From an uncultured Prevotellaceae bacterium (GTDB taxonomy: Bacteria; Bacteroidota; Bacteroidia; Bacteroidales; Bacteroidaceae), in contig CALEPV010000063.1 in assembly GCA_937910905.1 (NCBI GenBank), forward strand, positions 1 through 31,681: a stretch of 31,681 nucleotides of DNA, written 5' to 3'. The position numbers and the translations under genes were made by a program. Position 1 is the stretch's first letter. The number at the start of each line of letters is the position of its first letter. The notes beneath the pieces are model-generated. The model was not told the origin of the DNA. It saw nothing but the letters and a program-made list of their open reading frames with translations, and did no database searches. Positions 24,571 through 31,681 of this stretch are shown here, piece by piece.

Positions 24571-27500
24571 TTACTTCACCACAACCTTCTTGCCGCCTAA
24601 GATGTAGAGGCCTGACTTGGCTGGCTTGGTGGTTGTAGAGACGCGACGGCCTGTGAGGTCATAGGTCGGGGTGCCTACAGTTGCACCAGTGGTGATGTCG
24701 GTAACGCCAACGGGATCAATGATGGTCAAGATACCATTCTCATAGGTGAAGGTGTAGTTCTGTGCCTCAGCACCGAACACACGAATCTCGTACACACCAG
24801 CAGGGCTGTCCTTGGTGGCATCGCACTCTACTGTAGGCTTAACGAGCAGTACATCATCGGCTTTCTCGCGGTTGCGGAATGTGTGGTAGGTGAGTTCGAA
24901 CTCCGGGTTTTCCTCGCCGATGTTGCGTGTGTAGCTGCCAGCTGTGATTGTGACAGGAGATGGGTTGATGGTCAGAACGCCATTGTTCAGTGTCACGCCC
25001 TCTGTGGTGATGGTGCCGAGTGAACATGTGATGGCATAGTCACCGACAGGCGATGTAGCCTCGGCAGTCTCTGCTGCAAGCTCTGGCTGGCCGATGATTG
25101 GAGCACCGTCCACATGATATGTGAACGTCGGGTTGGAGCGGCCATAGTTGCGCTCAGCGTGGTCTGGTGTTACCACTGGCTTACCCGTGTACTCAGTAAT
25201 GCGGCTCTTCTGCCACTGCTCGTCGGCAGCGTAAGTCTCAACCAGCGATGCAGGCACGAACAGCGTTTGAGTATTGGCCGATGCCGTAGCTGTGGTCACC
25301 TTCTGTGCAGGGTTCATCAGCACTATGTAGCGCAGGGCGTTGAGGCCGTCGAAGGCTTTCTCACCGATGGAGGTCACGCCAGCTGGTATCCATACAGCCT
25401 GCAGTGAGCTGCAGTTGCGGAAGGCTTGTGCAGGAATGGATGTCAGACCGGTGAAGTGGCGCAGGTCTTCGAGCGTTATCAGGCCGGATGAAGCAGCGAA
25501 GGCTGCGCGTATATCTGTCACTGATGCAGCTTCCTCTTCGGTGATGTCTCCGTCCTCGTCCTCGTCCCAGTAGTTCACGCATATTGTCTTGGCCTTGGCG
25601 TCCACAAACTCGATGTAGTGCAGCTTGGTGCGCAGCGAAGCTATTGCAGTCAGCACTTCGTCATCGGTAGCGGTGAGTTTGTCGTATACGGCTTCCTCCT
25701 CCTGCACGTCAATTTCCTTGTTGTTGGCACGTACGATGAGCTGGCGGAGGACCTGCAGGTTGGCTGTCTGGCGGTTCACCTCCTCGATGTCGGACAGACG
25801 GATGAACTGCCACTGGCATGCTTGCGGGTTCGATGCGTATTCCACGTCATAGTAGAAGCCGTTGGTGCCGTAGGCTGCGAACTCTGATGTGTGCTTTGCA
25901 TTGTGGCCAAGGTATTCTCCCTCCACATATTCTGTATCCTTGGCTGGTACCTGTAGGGTGTACAGGTGCTGGGCGGCATCTACCTCCTCAACCTGCCAGT
26001 ATGCCTTTGCCGTTACGCTTGTGCCATCTACGAAGCATGCCTTCACGCCTGTGCCTACCTTGCTGTCGCTGCTTGTGCGGAACAGTATTTTTCCTGATTC
26101 ACCATTGTTGACTGCCTCGAGGTAGTACTGTCCCTCTGGCATCTTGTTGGTGCGACGCAGACGGTAGATGAATCCTGTAGTCTCTCCGACTGCCTGAGTG
26201 CCCCATGCTTCACCCTTGCTAATGTACAGTTGTGCGCCTACGTTGCGGACGTATACCTGCTCGTCCTGCAGGAGTTCGGATGCTCCGGCGGCAGGGATGA
26301 CGTGCATCTCCACGATGCTGCCAAAGTCCTTCCACACAGGAGCTGCAGCATAGAGTTCCTTGCTGCCTTGCGGCACATAGAGCGTAGCCTTGCTGAGGTC
26401 TACGCCGTTGAACGATATGTCCTCAACTGCGATGGTCGATGGGTCCTCGACAGCGATGCGCACTTCGCGAAGAGCAGTACACTTCTCGAAGGAATTCTCT
26501 GCTATCGAGTTGATGTTGCGGCCCATCTCCACCGACTGCAGCGATGTGCACTCTCTGAATGCCTGCCAGCCGATATTGGTCACAGCGTCGGGCAGGGAGA
26601 TGCGCTGTAGGTTGGTACAACCATAGAATGTGTTGTAGTAGATTCCTGTCACACCAGTGAAGTACTGTAGCTCATCGAAAGTGGTAATATCTGTGTTCTG
26701 TCGGAAACCAGCCTCGCTGTGCAGATACTGTACGGACTTGGCTTCGTCGTAGCTCAGCTCACCGTCGCCGTTGGCATCGTAGCTGCCCACGCAGGCCTTG
26801 CGCACGGCATCGTTGGCGAAGTTTATCAGGTTCATGCGCTTACGCAGGGTGCGTGCGGTGCGCAGCAGTGTCTCCTTGTCAGCTGTCATGTCGTTGTATA
26901 CCGACAGCTCGTATGTCACGTTGAGGTGTCTCTGCTGTCCCACTTCCAGCAGGTTGGCCAGTTGCATGGCTGCGGCGTAGACATCCATACGGTCGGCATC
27001 GTAGGGCACGAGCATCCACTGGCAGTTGAGCGGCATATCCTCGAACACGATGTCGCTGTATGCTCCGTAGGTCGGTGAAGCCTCGTTGCTGGCGTGGTTG
27101 GGGTCTACACCCAGGAACTGTGTCTTGACGTAGCCAGTGGAGCCGGAGGCTGTCTGGATGGTGTAGGTGCCATTCTCGGTAGCCTCTATCTTCCATCGTG
27201 CTGCTGTGGCATTGCTTTCCAAAGTACCGTCCACGAAGCAGGCCTTCACTCCGTTGCCCACCTTGGGGTCGCTGGAGGTGCGGAACATGTAGTGTCCATC
27301 TTTGCCTGTGTCGCCGGAGTAGAGGTAGTACACGCCTGCAGGCAGCGAGCTCGGGCGACGCATCTCGAAGCGCATAGGCTCATCGGTCATTGCGACCACA
27401 GCCTGTGTGCCCCAAGCCTCGCCCTTGGTCAGGTAGCGGCCCGTGCCGAGGTTATATATATAATAAGGTGTATTCTCTGCCAGTTCAGCGAAGTGGCCTT

Positions 27501-29349
27501 GAGCCAGGTTGCGCATACTAATGATGGTGCCGAACTGGTTCCAAGGTGCAGTTGTAGAGAAGAATTCCTCTGTGCCCTGCTGGTTGTTCAGCTCGGCAGC
27601 AGACAGGTTGATGCCTTCGAACACGTTGGCGCCCACGTTCATCAGCTTCGGGAACATGGTCTCGACGGTCACTGTAGCCAGCTTGGTGCAGCCGGCAAAG
27701 GCCTCATCGCCTATCGATGACAGCGATACAGGCAGCGACATAGTGGTCAGAGCTGCGCAGCCCTTGAATGCACGGGCACCGATGGTTGCGATGTTGGAGG
27801 GCAGGGTGATGTTTGTCAGCTTGGCGCAGCCGTTGAATGCATCGTCGTCAATCTCGGTGATACCCGATGAGAAGGACAGAGACTTCAGCGCCTTGCAGCC
27901 GGCAAAGGCGCCTTTGCCTATGGATGTGAGCTGCTTAGGCAGACTCACCTCTGTGAGTGCTGTGCAACCACTAAATGCGCTGTCGCCCAGCGTTGTCAGT
28001 CCTGTGAAGTAGCGCAGCTCGGCAAATGATGTCATGCGCTGTCCCTTGAACACGTTGCCCAGATCCTTGACGGCTGCAGCCTCGGCGTAGGTCAGAGTGC
28101 CGTCGCCGTCGGCATCGAAGTTGGCCACACAGAGACGTTTGGCTATTGCATTGGCAAAGGCCATTGCACGTGTACCATTGGCTGGCGGCTGAACGCCGAT
28201 GATAGCCTCTGGCCAGCCGCTGTAGCCGTCGCCCGAACCGCCTATGCCTTGTGAGCTTGGGTTTAGGGAGTTGAGCAGGAAGTAGCCATCGCTCATGCCA
28301 CCCCAGCCCCAGTTGATGTGGAAGCAGTGGTTGCCATCGTAGCCGTCGCACACGAAAGCATGTCCGGCCTCGCTATTGGCGCCGCTCAAGTAGAACGGAC
28401 GTCCCTCGGCCAGCTCCTTGTAGAGCAACTGGTCCCAGCCGTCGGCCGAGTAGTTGTTGCCCTGTACGTACTTCACGCTGCTGCCGTAGCCGAAGTAGTT
28501 GGTCAGGCCTGTGGCCACCTCAGCTGACTGTGCACCTGAACTGGCGTTGGTGTAGTCCATGTGAACTGCCACACCGCAGTAGTGCATCAGCTGTGCAACG
28601 GCTGTGGCTTGCTTGCCAGTATAGGAGCCGCCGTAGTTGTCAATCATGTTTGCCCAGTCGATGGGTGAATTGGCTGGTATGCCCTCCACATGCAGGTTGC
28701 CGAATGTGTCGTGGCTAGTCCATGTGTCGTAGGCTGGCATGGCAGCCTGTGTTTCGGTGACCGAGATATCGCGCCAGTAGTAGAGTAGCTGGGCCATAGC
28801 TGTGGCCACGCAACCTGTCACGGAGCGGCCCAGGTTGAAGTACATTGGGCACTCGTTGTTGTATGGTGCGCCCTGGCTCCAATGGCTGGTCACCATAGGT
28901 TCGATGGCTGCGTGTACGGGAGCGTAGTGGGGTGCTGTCTGCAGCAGTTCCGGGTGCTCGCGCAGGTAGGCCAGCTGTGTCTCGTAGTCAGTGAGCCATG
29001 CCCGCATGTTGTCGGGCAGCTGCTTGTAGTCGAACTCACCGCTGTCGGTATAGCCCAGCACGGGCAGAGTCTTGTCGTCGCCGGAGGCTATCACGTAGCC
29101 TTCCTGGTCGCCGCGATTGAACACGTAGTAGAGCTCGAAGTCGGTTGTCGCGGCCTTGTGGCGCGGAGCCAGCTTGGCAGAGCTGCGCACTGGTGACAGC
29201 CGCTTGCTGCCCTGAGCATTCTGCAGGAACGCTTCAGCCCGCTGTTGTGCCTGCTGACGTGTGATAGGGTCGGCCTGTGCAACCAGACAGAAGCACAGAC
29301 TCAGCAACACAACTGTTGCCAGCCTGCGAAGTAGTAAAGGTTGTTTCAT
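24571..29349 (-). CDS. Secreted C10 (streptopain-like) peptidase with LRR, Ca-binding and MBG modules
   Basis: 1592 residues. Signal peptide 1-26 is followed by a Spi/C10 propeptide (about 27-140) and a C10 cysteine-peptidase domain (about 145-388). The catalytic Cys180 is in GCVATAMAQ, His330 in EAGHAFVCDGY, and INWGWGG (345-351) follows. Then come three modules, each opened by a DxDxDG calcium-loop-like motif (412, 858, 1262) and followed by BspA-type LRR_5 repeats (about 440-580, 890-965, 1290-1345). Two copies of a beta-rich domain with KGEAWGTQAV (642, 1045) and KVGxGVKACFVDGT intervene. Two MBG-type Ig-like domains lie at about 1393-1465 and 1467-1545. The C-terminus (DLTGRRV, GLYILGGKKVVVK) resembles a type IX secretion signal. 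Likely a surface or exported protease acting on host or food protein. A promoter precedes it. Confidence 0.92.
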   Translation of the reverse strand: MKQPLLLRRLATVVLLSLCFCLVAQADPITRQQAQQRAEAFLQNAQGSKRLSPVRSSAKLAPRHKAATTDFELYYVFNRGDQEGYVIASGDDKTLPVLGYTDSGEFDYKQLPDNMRAWLTDYETQLAYLREHPELLQTAPHYAPVHAAIEPMVTSHWSQGAPYNNECPMYFNLGRSVTGCVATAMAQLLYYWRDISVTETQAAMPAYDTWTSHDTFGNLHVEGIPANSPIDWANMIDNYGGSYTGKQATAVAQLMHYCGVAVHMDYTNASSGAQSAEVATGLTNYFGYGSSVKYVQGNNYSADGWDQLLYKELAEGRPFYLSGANSEAGHAFVCDGYDGNHCFHINWGWGGMSDGYFLLNSLNPSSQGIGGSGDGYSGWPEAIIGVQPPANGTRAMAFANAIAKRLCVANFDADGDGTLTYAEAAAVKDLGNVFKGQRMTSFAELRYFTGLTTLGDSAFSGCTALTEVSLPKQLTSIGKGAFAGCKALKSLSFSSGITEIDDDAFNGCAKLTNITLPSNIATIGARAFKGCAALTTMSLPVSLSSIGDEAFAGCTKLATVTVETMFPKLMNVGANVFEGINLSAAELNNQQGTEEFFSTTAPWNQFGTIISMRNLAQGHFAELAENTPYYIYNLGTGRYLTKGEAWGTQAVVAMTDEPMRFEMRRPSSLPAGVYYLYSGDTGKDGHYMFRTSSDPKVGNGVKACFVDGTLESNATAARWKIEATENGTYTIQTASGSTGYVKTQFLGVDPNHASNEASPTYGAYSDIVFEDMPLNCQWMLVPYDADRMDVYAAAMQLANLLEVGQQRHLNVTYELSVYNDMTADKETLLRTARTLRKRMNLINFANDAVRKACVGSYDANGDGELSYDEAKSVQYLHSEAGFRQNTDITTFDELQYFTGVTGIYYNTFYGCTNLQRISLPDAVTNIGWQAFRECTSLQSVEMGRNINSIAENSFEKCTALREVRIAVEDPSTIAVEDISFNGVDLSKATLYVPQGSKELYAAAPVWKDFGSIVEMHVIPAAGASELLQDEQVYVRNVGAQLYISKGEAWGTQAVGETTGFIYRLRRTNKMPEGQYYLEAVNNGESGKILFRTSSDSKVGTGVKACFVDGTSVTAKAYWQVEEVDAAQHLYTLQVPAKDTEYVEGEYLGHNAKHTSEFAAYGTNGFYYDVEYASNPQACQWQFIRLSDIEEVNRQTANLQVLRQLIVRANNKEIDVQEEEAVYDKLTATDDEVLTAIASLRTKLHYIEFVDAKAKTICVNYWDEDEDGDITEEEAASVTDIRAAFAASSGLITLEDLRHFTGLTSIPAQAFRNCSSLQAVWIPAGVTSIGEKAFDGLNALRYIVLMNPAQKVTTATASANTQTLFVPASLVETYAADEQWQKSRITEYTGKPVVTPDHAERNYGRSNPTFTYHVDGAPIIGQPELAAETAEATSPVGDYAITCSLGTITTEGVTLNNGVLTINPSPVTITAGSYTRNIGEENPEFELTYHTFRNREKADDVLLVKPTVECDATKDSPAGVYEIRVFGAEAQNYTFTYENGILTIIDPVGVTDITTGATVGTPTYDLTGRRVSTTTKPAKSGLYILGGKKVVVK

Positions 29350-29387
29350 AGGGTATTGTAGTTAGTTAGGTCTAAGCCAATTCCCTG

Positions 29388-29419
29388 CAAAACTACAGAC
29401 AAATGCATGAATTACCAAA
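29388..29419 (-). promoter_or_regulatory. Promoter for the C10 peptidase gene
   Basis: On the minus strand TTTG (29419-29416), 20-nt spacer, TAGTTTTG (29395-29388); about 39 nt to the start codon. Confidence 0.8.
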
Positions 29420-29465
29420 TAAAATGGGATAAAAGCCCCGTATGTGCGCTGCGGATGCACGCGCT

Positions 29466-29546
29466 CTACCTCGCCATACGCAGCGAGTCCTCCTGCATCT
29501 GCCGCTCGTAGGCCTCGTGCAGCAAGTCGTCGAAATCGCTACACTT
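29466..29546 (-). pseudogene. In-frame coding-like remnant after purN
   Basis: Directly after the purN stop (29549-29547) the same frame stays open for 26 codons: SDFDDLLHEAYERQMQEDSLRMAR is preceded by two codons and ends at a TAG (29468-29466). The composition looks like the C-terminal helix of a real protein. It could be the old C-terminus of purN or the end of a deleted neighbour; family not recognised. Confidence 0.3.
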
Positions 29547-29584
29547 TTACATTGCGACATTGTTGCATTCCTGCATTATTACAT
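29545..29584. repeat. Period-8 repeat in the purN 3' end
   Basis: Plus-strand octamers TTTTACAT, TGCGACAT, TGTTGCAT, TCCTGCAT, TATTACAT in phase (TNNNRCAT), the same pattern as the aroC leader. They encode the last ten residues of PurN and its stop codon. Confidence 0.8.
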
Positions 29585-30158
29585 TTTCCACTACTCGCGG
29601 AAAGTGCTGCATCTCCAGCACGTGCTCCTTGGCTGCTATGTCGTCGGCGGTGTCGTCGGGCGAGAGTGCCACACGGAACTGCGCTATGATGTCGCCGCCG
29701 TCGCACACGGGCGTCACCCAATGAACAGTCATGCCTGTCTCCGTCTCGCCGGCAGCCTTCACAGCCTCGTGCACATGGTGCCCCCACATGCCCTTGCCGC
29801 CGTACTTGGGCAGCAGCGACGGGTGGATGTTGACTATGCGGTGCGGGAATGCTTCGAGCAGGAAGTCGGGCACGATGGGCAGAAAGCCTGCCAGCACTAT
29901 GAAGCCTATGCCGTAATGGCGCAGCAGGGGCAGCATCACATCGGGGTTGTTGAGGTCGGTCTTGGGCGCAACGGCTGTTGGCACACATAGCCGCTCTGCG
30001 CGTACCAGAGCGTAGGCATCGGCCTTGTTGCTGACCACCAAGGCGCAATGTATGCGGTTCGAATTGGCGAAGTACTTGATGAGGTTCTCGCAGTTGGTGC
30101 CGCTGCCTGAGGCGAAGATTGCAATGTTGACGGGTGTTGGAGCTGTGGGTGTTTCCAT
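29547..30158 (-). CDS. purN: Phosphoribosylglycinamide formyltransferase
   Basis: 203 residues. Transfers formyl from 10-formyl-THF to GAR in de novo purine synthesis. The N-terminal phosphate-binding loop is FASGSGTN (15-22). The catalytic triad is Asn110 and His112 in NIHPSLLP, with Asp153 in CDGG. The last ten residues (about IMQECNNVAM) come from an octamer repeat and look like a recent extension rather than part of the fold. A TAGCTTTG element at 30184-30191 on this strand, within an inverted repeat, is the likely promoter. Confidence 0.94.
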   Translation of the reverse strand: METPTAPTPVNIAIFASGSGTNCENLIKYFANSNRIHCALVVSNKADAYALVRAERLCVPTAVAPKTDLNNPDVMLPLLRHYGIGFIVLAGFLPIVPDFLLEAFPHRIVNIHPSLLPKYGGKGMWGHHVHEAVKAAGETETGMTVHWVTPVCDGGDIIAQFRVALSPDDTADDIAAKEHVLEMQHFPRVVENVIMQECNNVAM

Positions 30159-30177
30159 GATAAAGTAACGTAAAAGT

Positions 30178-30226
30178 GCAGCGCAAAGCTAATAACAATG
30201 CGTTGAATGTGCTAACTTTGCGCTGC
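30178..30226. promoter_or_regulatory. Symmetric divergent promoter region
   Basis: GCAGCGCAAAG at 30178-30188 and its exact reverse complement at 30216-30226 include TAGCTTTG (minus, 30184-30191, for purN) and TAACTTTG (plus, 30213-30220, for the glycerate kinase remnant). The symmetry could be an operator or a by-product of two facing promoter elements. Confidence 0.55.
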
Positions 30227-30255
30227 TATTAAAACAAAGTTTAACCCATTGGCCT

Positions 30256-30387
30256 GTGAAGATAGTCGTTGCTGCCGATTCGTTCAGGGGCTGCCTAAGC
30301 TCTGCCGAAGCCAATAGTGCTGCTGCCCAGGGCGCAGTTCGTGCCTGTCCCGATGCCGAGGTTGTGCAGCTGGCGGTGACACGCTGA
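30256..30387 (+). pseudogene. Glycerate kinase, N-terminal remnant
   Basis: A GTG at 30256 opens 43 codons: KIVVAADSFRGCLSSAEANS then GAVRACPDAEVVQLAV, ending in TGA at 30385-30387. This matches the start of glycerate kinase family 1 (usual form KIVIAPDSFKGSLSAxEVAxAI ... PDAEVVxLPVADGG). The rest of the roughly 370-residue enzyme is missing; the frame is lost where the ADGGEGT motif should be, and a palindromic array follows 50 nt later. It still has a promoter-like element at 30213-30220. Too short for usual gene finders. Confidence 0.7.
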
Positions 30388-30436
30388 AAAGCCGCTTGCA
30401 ATGCGGCATTGAAGCATGTTCATCGCATCGAGGCGT

Positions 30437-30524
30437 AAAAAACATGCGCGTGTTAAATAAATGACACGCGCATGTTTTTTATTTAACACGCGCGTGTCAT
30501 TTATTTAACACGCGCATGTTTTTT
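30437..30524. repeat. Palindromic array with mutually exclusive hairpins
   Basis: Arms 30437-30470 and 30491-30524 are perfect 34-bp inverted repeats. Within the array 30437-30453 pairs perfectly with 30464-30480 (17 bp, 10-nt loop, A-run before and T-run after). The same left arm could instead pair with the identical sequence at 30508-30524. A 12-bp palindrome ACACGCGCGTGT sits at 30486-30497. It can act as a bidirectional terminator, or switch between two hairpins ahead of the HU-like gene. Confidence 0.85.
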
Positions 30525-30558
30525 CAGCTGCATTGTGGTGTATTACATCAATTATGCT

Positions 30559-30566
30559 TATCTTTG
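30559..30566 (+). promoter_or_regulatory. -7 element for the HU-like gene
   Basis: TATCTTTG at 30559-30566; the nearest TTG (30533-30535) is 23 nt upstream, slightly far. Located just after the palindromic array. Confidence 0.6.
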
Positions 30567-30594
30567 CAACGTAACACCATTAATTCCATCAACT

Positions 30595-31188
30595 ATGAGC
30601 ATTCAATACGGACTAATCAAACGCTCTGGCATACTGGCCAGCGACGAACTCAACGTACAAGCCATCAAGCGCAACCTGATAAACTCCAACGCCATCGCAC
30701 GCGAGGTCCAGCAGCGCTGCACCGTCACCACGGCCGACGTGCACGCTGTGCTCGATGTCCTCTCAAGCCTGCTTGGAGACCATCTGCTCAACGGCGACCA
30801 CGTGAAGCTGGACGGCATAGGCACCTTCAGCGTGAGCATGGACGGCAAGGTGCACCTGGACAAGGCAGGGCGTCTGCAGCTCACAGGTGCGCGTGTGCGC
30901 AAGGTGCGCTTCCAGGCTGCCAAGAGCCTGAGGGAGCGCATGAAGACTGCCACGTTCACCAAAGAGGGCGCTATTGTCAATGCATCCGACCTCAGCGTGA
31001 CCGAAGCCGATGTCCGCAAGTGCGTCGATGCCCTCTGTGCCGAGCACCACCTATTCACCATCAAGCAACTCTCTGAGGCTACCAAGCTCACGGAGGCTAC
31101 TGCCCGCCGCCGCCTCCAGCCACTAATCGCCGATGGCACAATAGTGCAGGAAAGCTCGCGCCCGAGAATCCTGTATCGGAAAGCATAG
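30595..31188 (+). CDS. HU-like DNA-binding protein with extra C-terminal domain
   Basis: 197 residues from ATG 30595. Residues about 1-115 match the Bacteroidetes HU/IHF-like family: SIQYGLIKRSGILASDELNVQ, then the helix and strand LLNGDHVKLDGIGTFSVSMDGK, and VRKVRFQAAKSLRERMKTATF. The remaining 80 residues (ASDLSVTEADVRKCVDALC, then FTIKQLSEATKLTEATARRRLQPLIADGTIV) look like a winged-helix module, so the protein may recognise DNA in two ways. The frame is open upstream to 30535, but that region contains the promoter. Such proteins are usually nucleoid-associated; a specific target cannot be given. Confidence 0.85.
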   Translation: MSIQYGLIKRSGILASDELNVQAIKRNLINSNAIAREVQQRCTVTTADVHAVLDVLSSLLGDHLLNGDHVKLDGIGTFSVSMDGKVHLDKAGRLQLTGARVRKVRFQAAKSLRERMKTATFTKEGAIVNASDLSVTEADVRKCVDALCAEHHLFTIKQLSEATKLTEATARRRLQPLIADGTIVQESSRPRILYRKA

Positions 31189-31234
31189 GAGACATAGGCT
31201 AAGCACAGTACTCACTTAACGCACTTCTATAGAC

Positions 31235-31339
31235 ATGACAGAGGAAGATAAGAAGGAATTTGAGGAATTCATGCAATGGAAAGCCGAGAAAGCACGCAGG
31301 GCACAGGAAGCGCAGGACGGAATCCAGTACGTACGATAG
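31235..31339 (+). CDS. Possible small charged protein (34 residues)
   Basis: ATG at 31235 opens MTEEDKKEFEEFMQWKAEKA and continues RRAQEAQDGIQYVR before TAG. The composition suggests a single charged amphipathic helix. It could be a real small protein or the start of a longer one cut by the stop. No family recognised; no Shine-Dalgarno site. Confidence 0.35.
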   Translation: MTEEDKKEFEEFMQWKAEKARRAQEAQDGIQYVR

Positions 31340-31401
31340 CCGCACCGCTCGTCGAATACCAGCGACACAGCAGAATAGTACCAACGGCACCGTATAATAA
31401 G

Positions 31402-31452
31402 ATAAGCTCAAAAATTATGAGTCAAATCGTCCCAACTGATTATTTAATCATC
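31402..31452. mobile_element. Solo end of a family A element
   Basis: The reverse complement of 31402-31452 matches 1617-1666 (the left end of the 181-bp element) with one extra base and few substitutions, including GTTGGGACGATTTGACTCAT. No second end or core was found nearby, so this is a truncated or solo terminus. It lies between the small ORF and the promoter of the oxidoreductase gene. Confidence 0.75.
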
Positions 31453-31481
31453 GCCAAAATAGTTATTATTGTCAAGTCAGC

Positions 31482-31512
31482 TTTGCACTTTCAAGTAATA
31501 TCGCTAATTTTG
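31482..31512 (+). promoter_or_regulatory. Promoter for pyruvate:ferredoxin oxidoreductase
   Basis: TTTG at 31482-31485, 19-nt spacer, TAATTTTG at 31505-31512. A 52-nt leader runs to the ATG at 31564. Confidence 0.8.
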
Positions 31513-31563
31513 CAGCGTTTAACAGCGCATAGAACACAATTTCAAAACCTATAAACGTTTATT

Positions 31564-31681
31564 ATGGCAAGAACAAAGAAATTTATCACCTGTGATGGTA
31601 ACGAGGCTGCGGCTCACGTGAGCTACATGTTCTCGGAGGTAGCTGCTATCTACCCCATCACCCCGTCTTCGCCCATGGCGG
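31564..31681 (+). CDS. nifJ: Pyruvate:ferredoxin (flavodoxin) oxidoreductase, N-terminal part
   Basis: The gene runs off the window. The visible 39 residues begin MARTKKFITCDGNEAAAHVS and continue YMFSEVAAIYPITPSSPMA, the conserved start of the single-chain enzyme, including the EVAAIYPITPSSPMAE stretch of domain I. The full enzyme has about 1200 residues and oxidises pyruvate to acetyl-CoA with reduction of ferredoxin, a central step in anaerobes. A strong promoter precedes it. Confidence 0.9.
   Translation, partial: MARTKKFITCDGNEAAAHVSYMFSEVAAIYPITPSSPMA

Noticed and set aside
28318..29196. Plus-strand ORFs opposite the C10 peptidase
   Set aside because: Shadows of the 4.8-kb coding region; no start context or recognisable domains.
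31276..31554. A 92-codon ORF before the oxidoreductase gene
   Set aside because: It crosses the solo inverted-repeat end and the promoter and has no protein-like conservation pattern.

Overview
The window looks like a chromosomal segment of a Bacteroidales bacterium, most likely Prevotella-like. Evidence: most promoters fit the Bacteroidetes pattern (TTG/TTTG, about 20 nt, then TAnnTTTG) and Shine-Dalgarno sites are nearly absent. Gene content agrees: a GT3 glycogen synthase beside a GT35 phosphorylase, DUF4421 and DMP19 proteins, a C10 peptidase with BspA-type leucine-rich repeats and a type IX-like tail, and an HU-like protein with an extra C-terminal domain. The genus is an inference.

Layout. 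1-2300: a Y-family polymerase and a YolD-like partner, split by a 181-bp inverted-repeat element. 2300-8605: a secreted thioredoxin-fold protein (minus), then glycogen synthase, alpha-glucan phosphorylase and mnmE (plus). 8720-10988: pgeF and dcuB (minus). 11280-13658: TPR membrane protein, ribH, smpB and a DMP19 protein (plus). 13661-15922: a Gfo/Idh/MocA oxidoreductase and a DUF4421 protein (minus). 16094-17387: a small membrane protein, a nested pair of mobile elements, then tRNA-Gly and two tRNA-Leu. 17557-23997: one long minus-strand cluster ilvN, acyl-ACP thioesterase, slyD-like FKBP, aroC, cstA-like, ilvB. 24174-24523: tRNA-Lys, its terminator and a second copy of the 194-bp element. 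24571-29349: a 1592-residue secreted C10 peptidase. 29547-31681: purN, a glycerate kinase remnant, a remarkable palindromic array, an HU-like protein, a possible small ORF and the 5' end of pyruvate:ferredoxin oxidoreductase.

Two kinds of structure go beyond ordinary annotation. (1) A set of small non-autonomous inverted-repeat elements: a 194-bp element in two copies differing at one base with 5-bp target duplications, one nested in another element flanked by 10-bp direct repeats, and a 181-bp element with different ends but a core shared at nucleotide level. (2) Many same-strand gene junctions are filled by degenerate tandem repeats with a strict 7- or 8-bp period. These often begin at the stop codon of the upstream gene and run up to the next start codon. 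No CRISPR array, prophage or complete insertion sequence with a transposase was seen.
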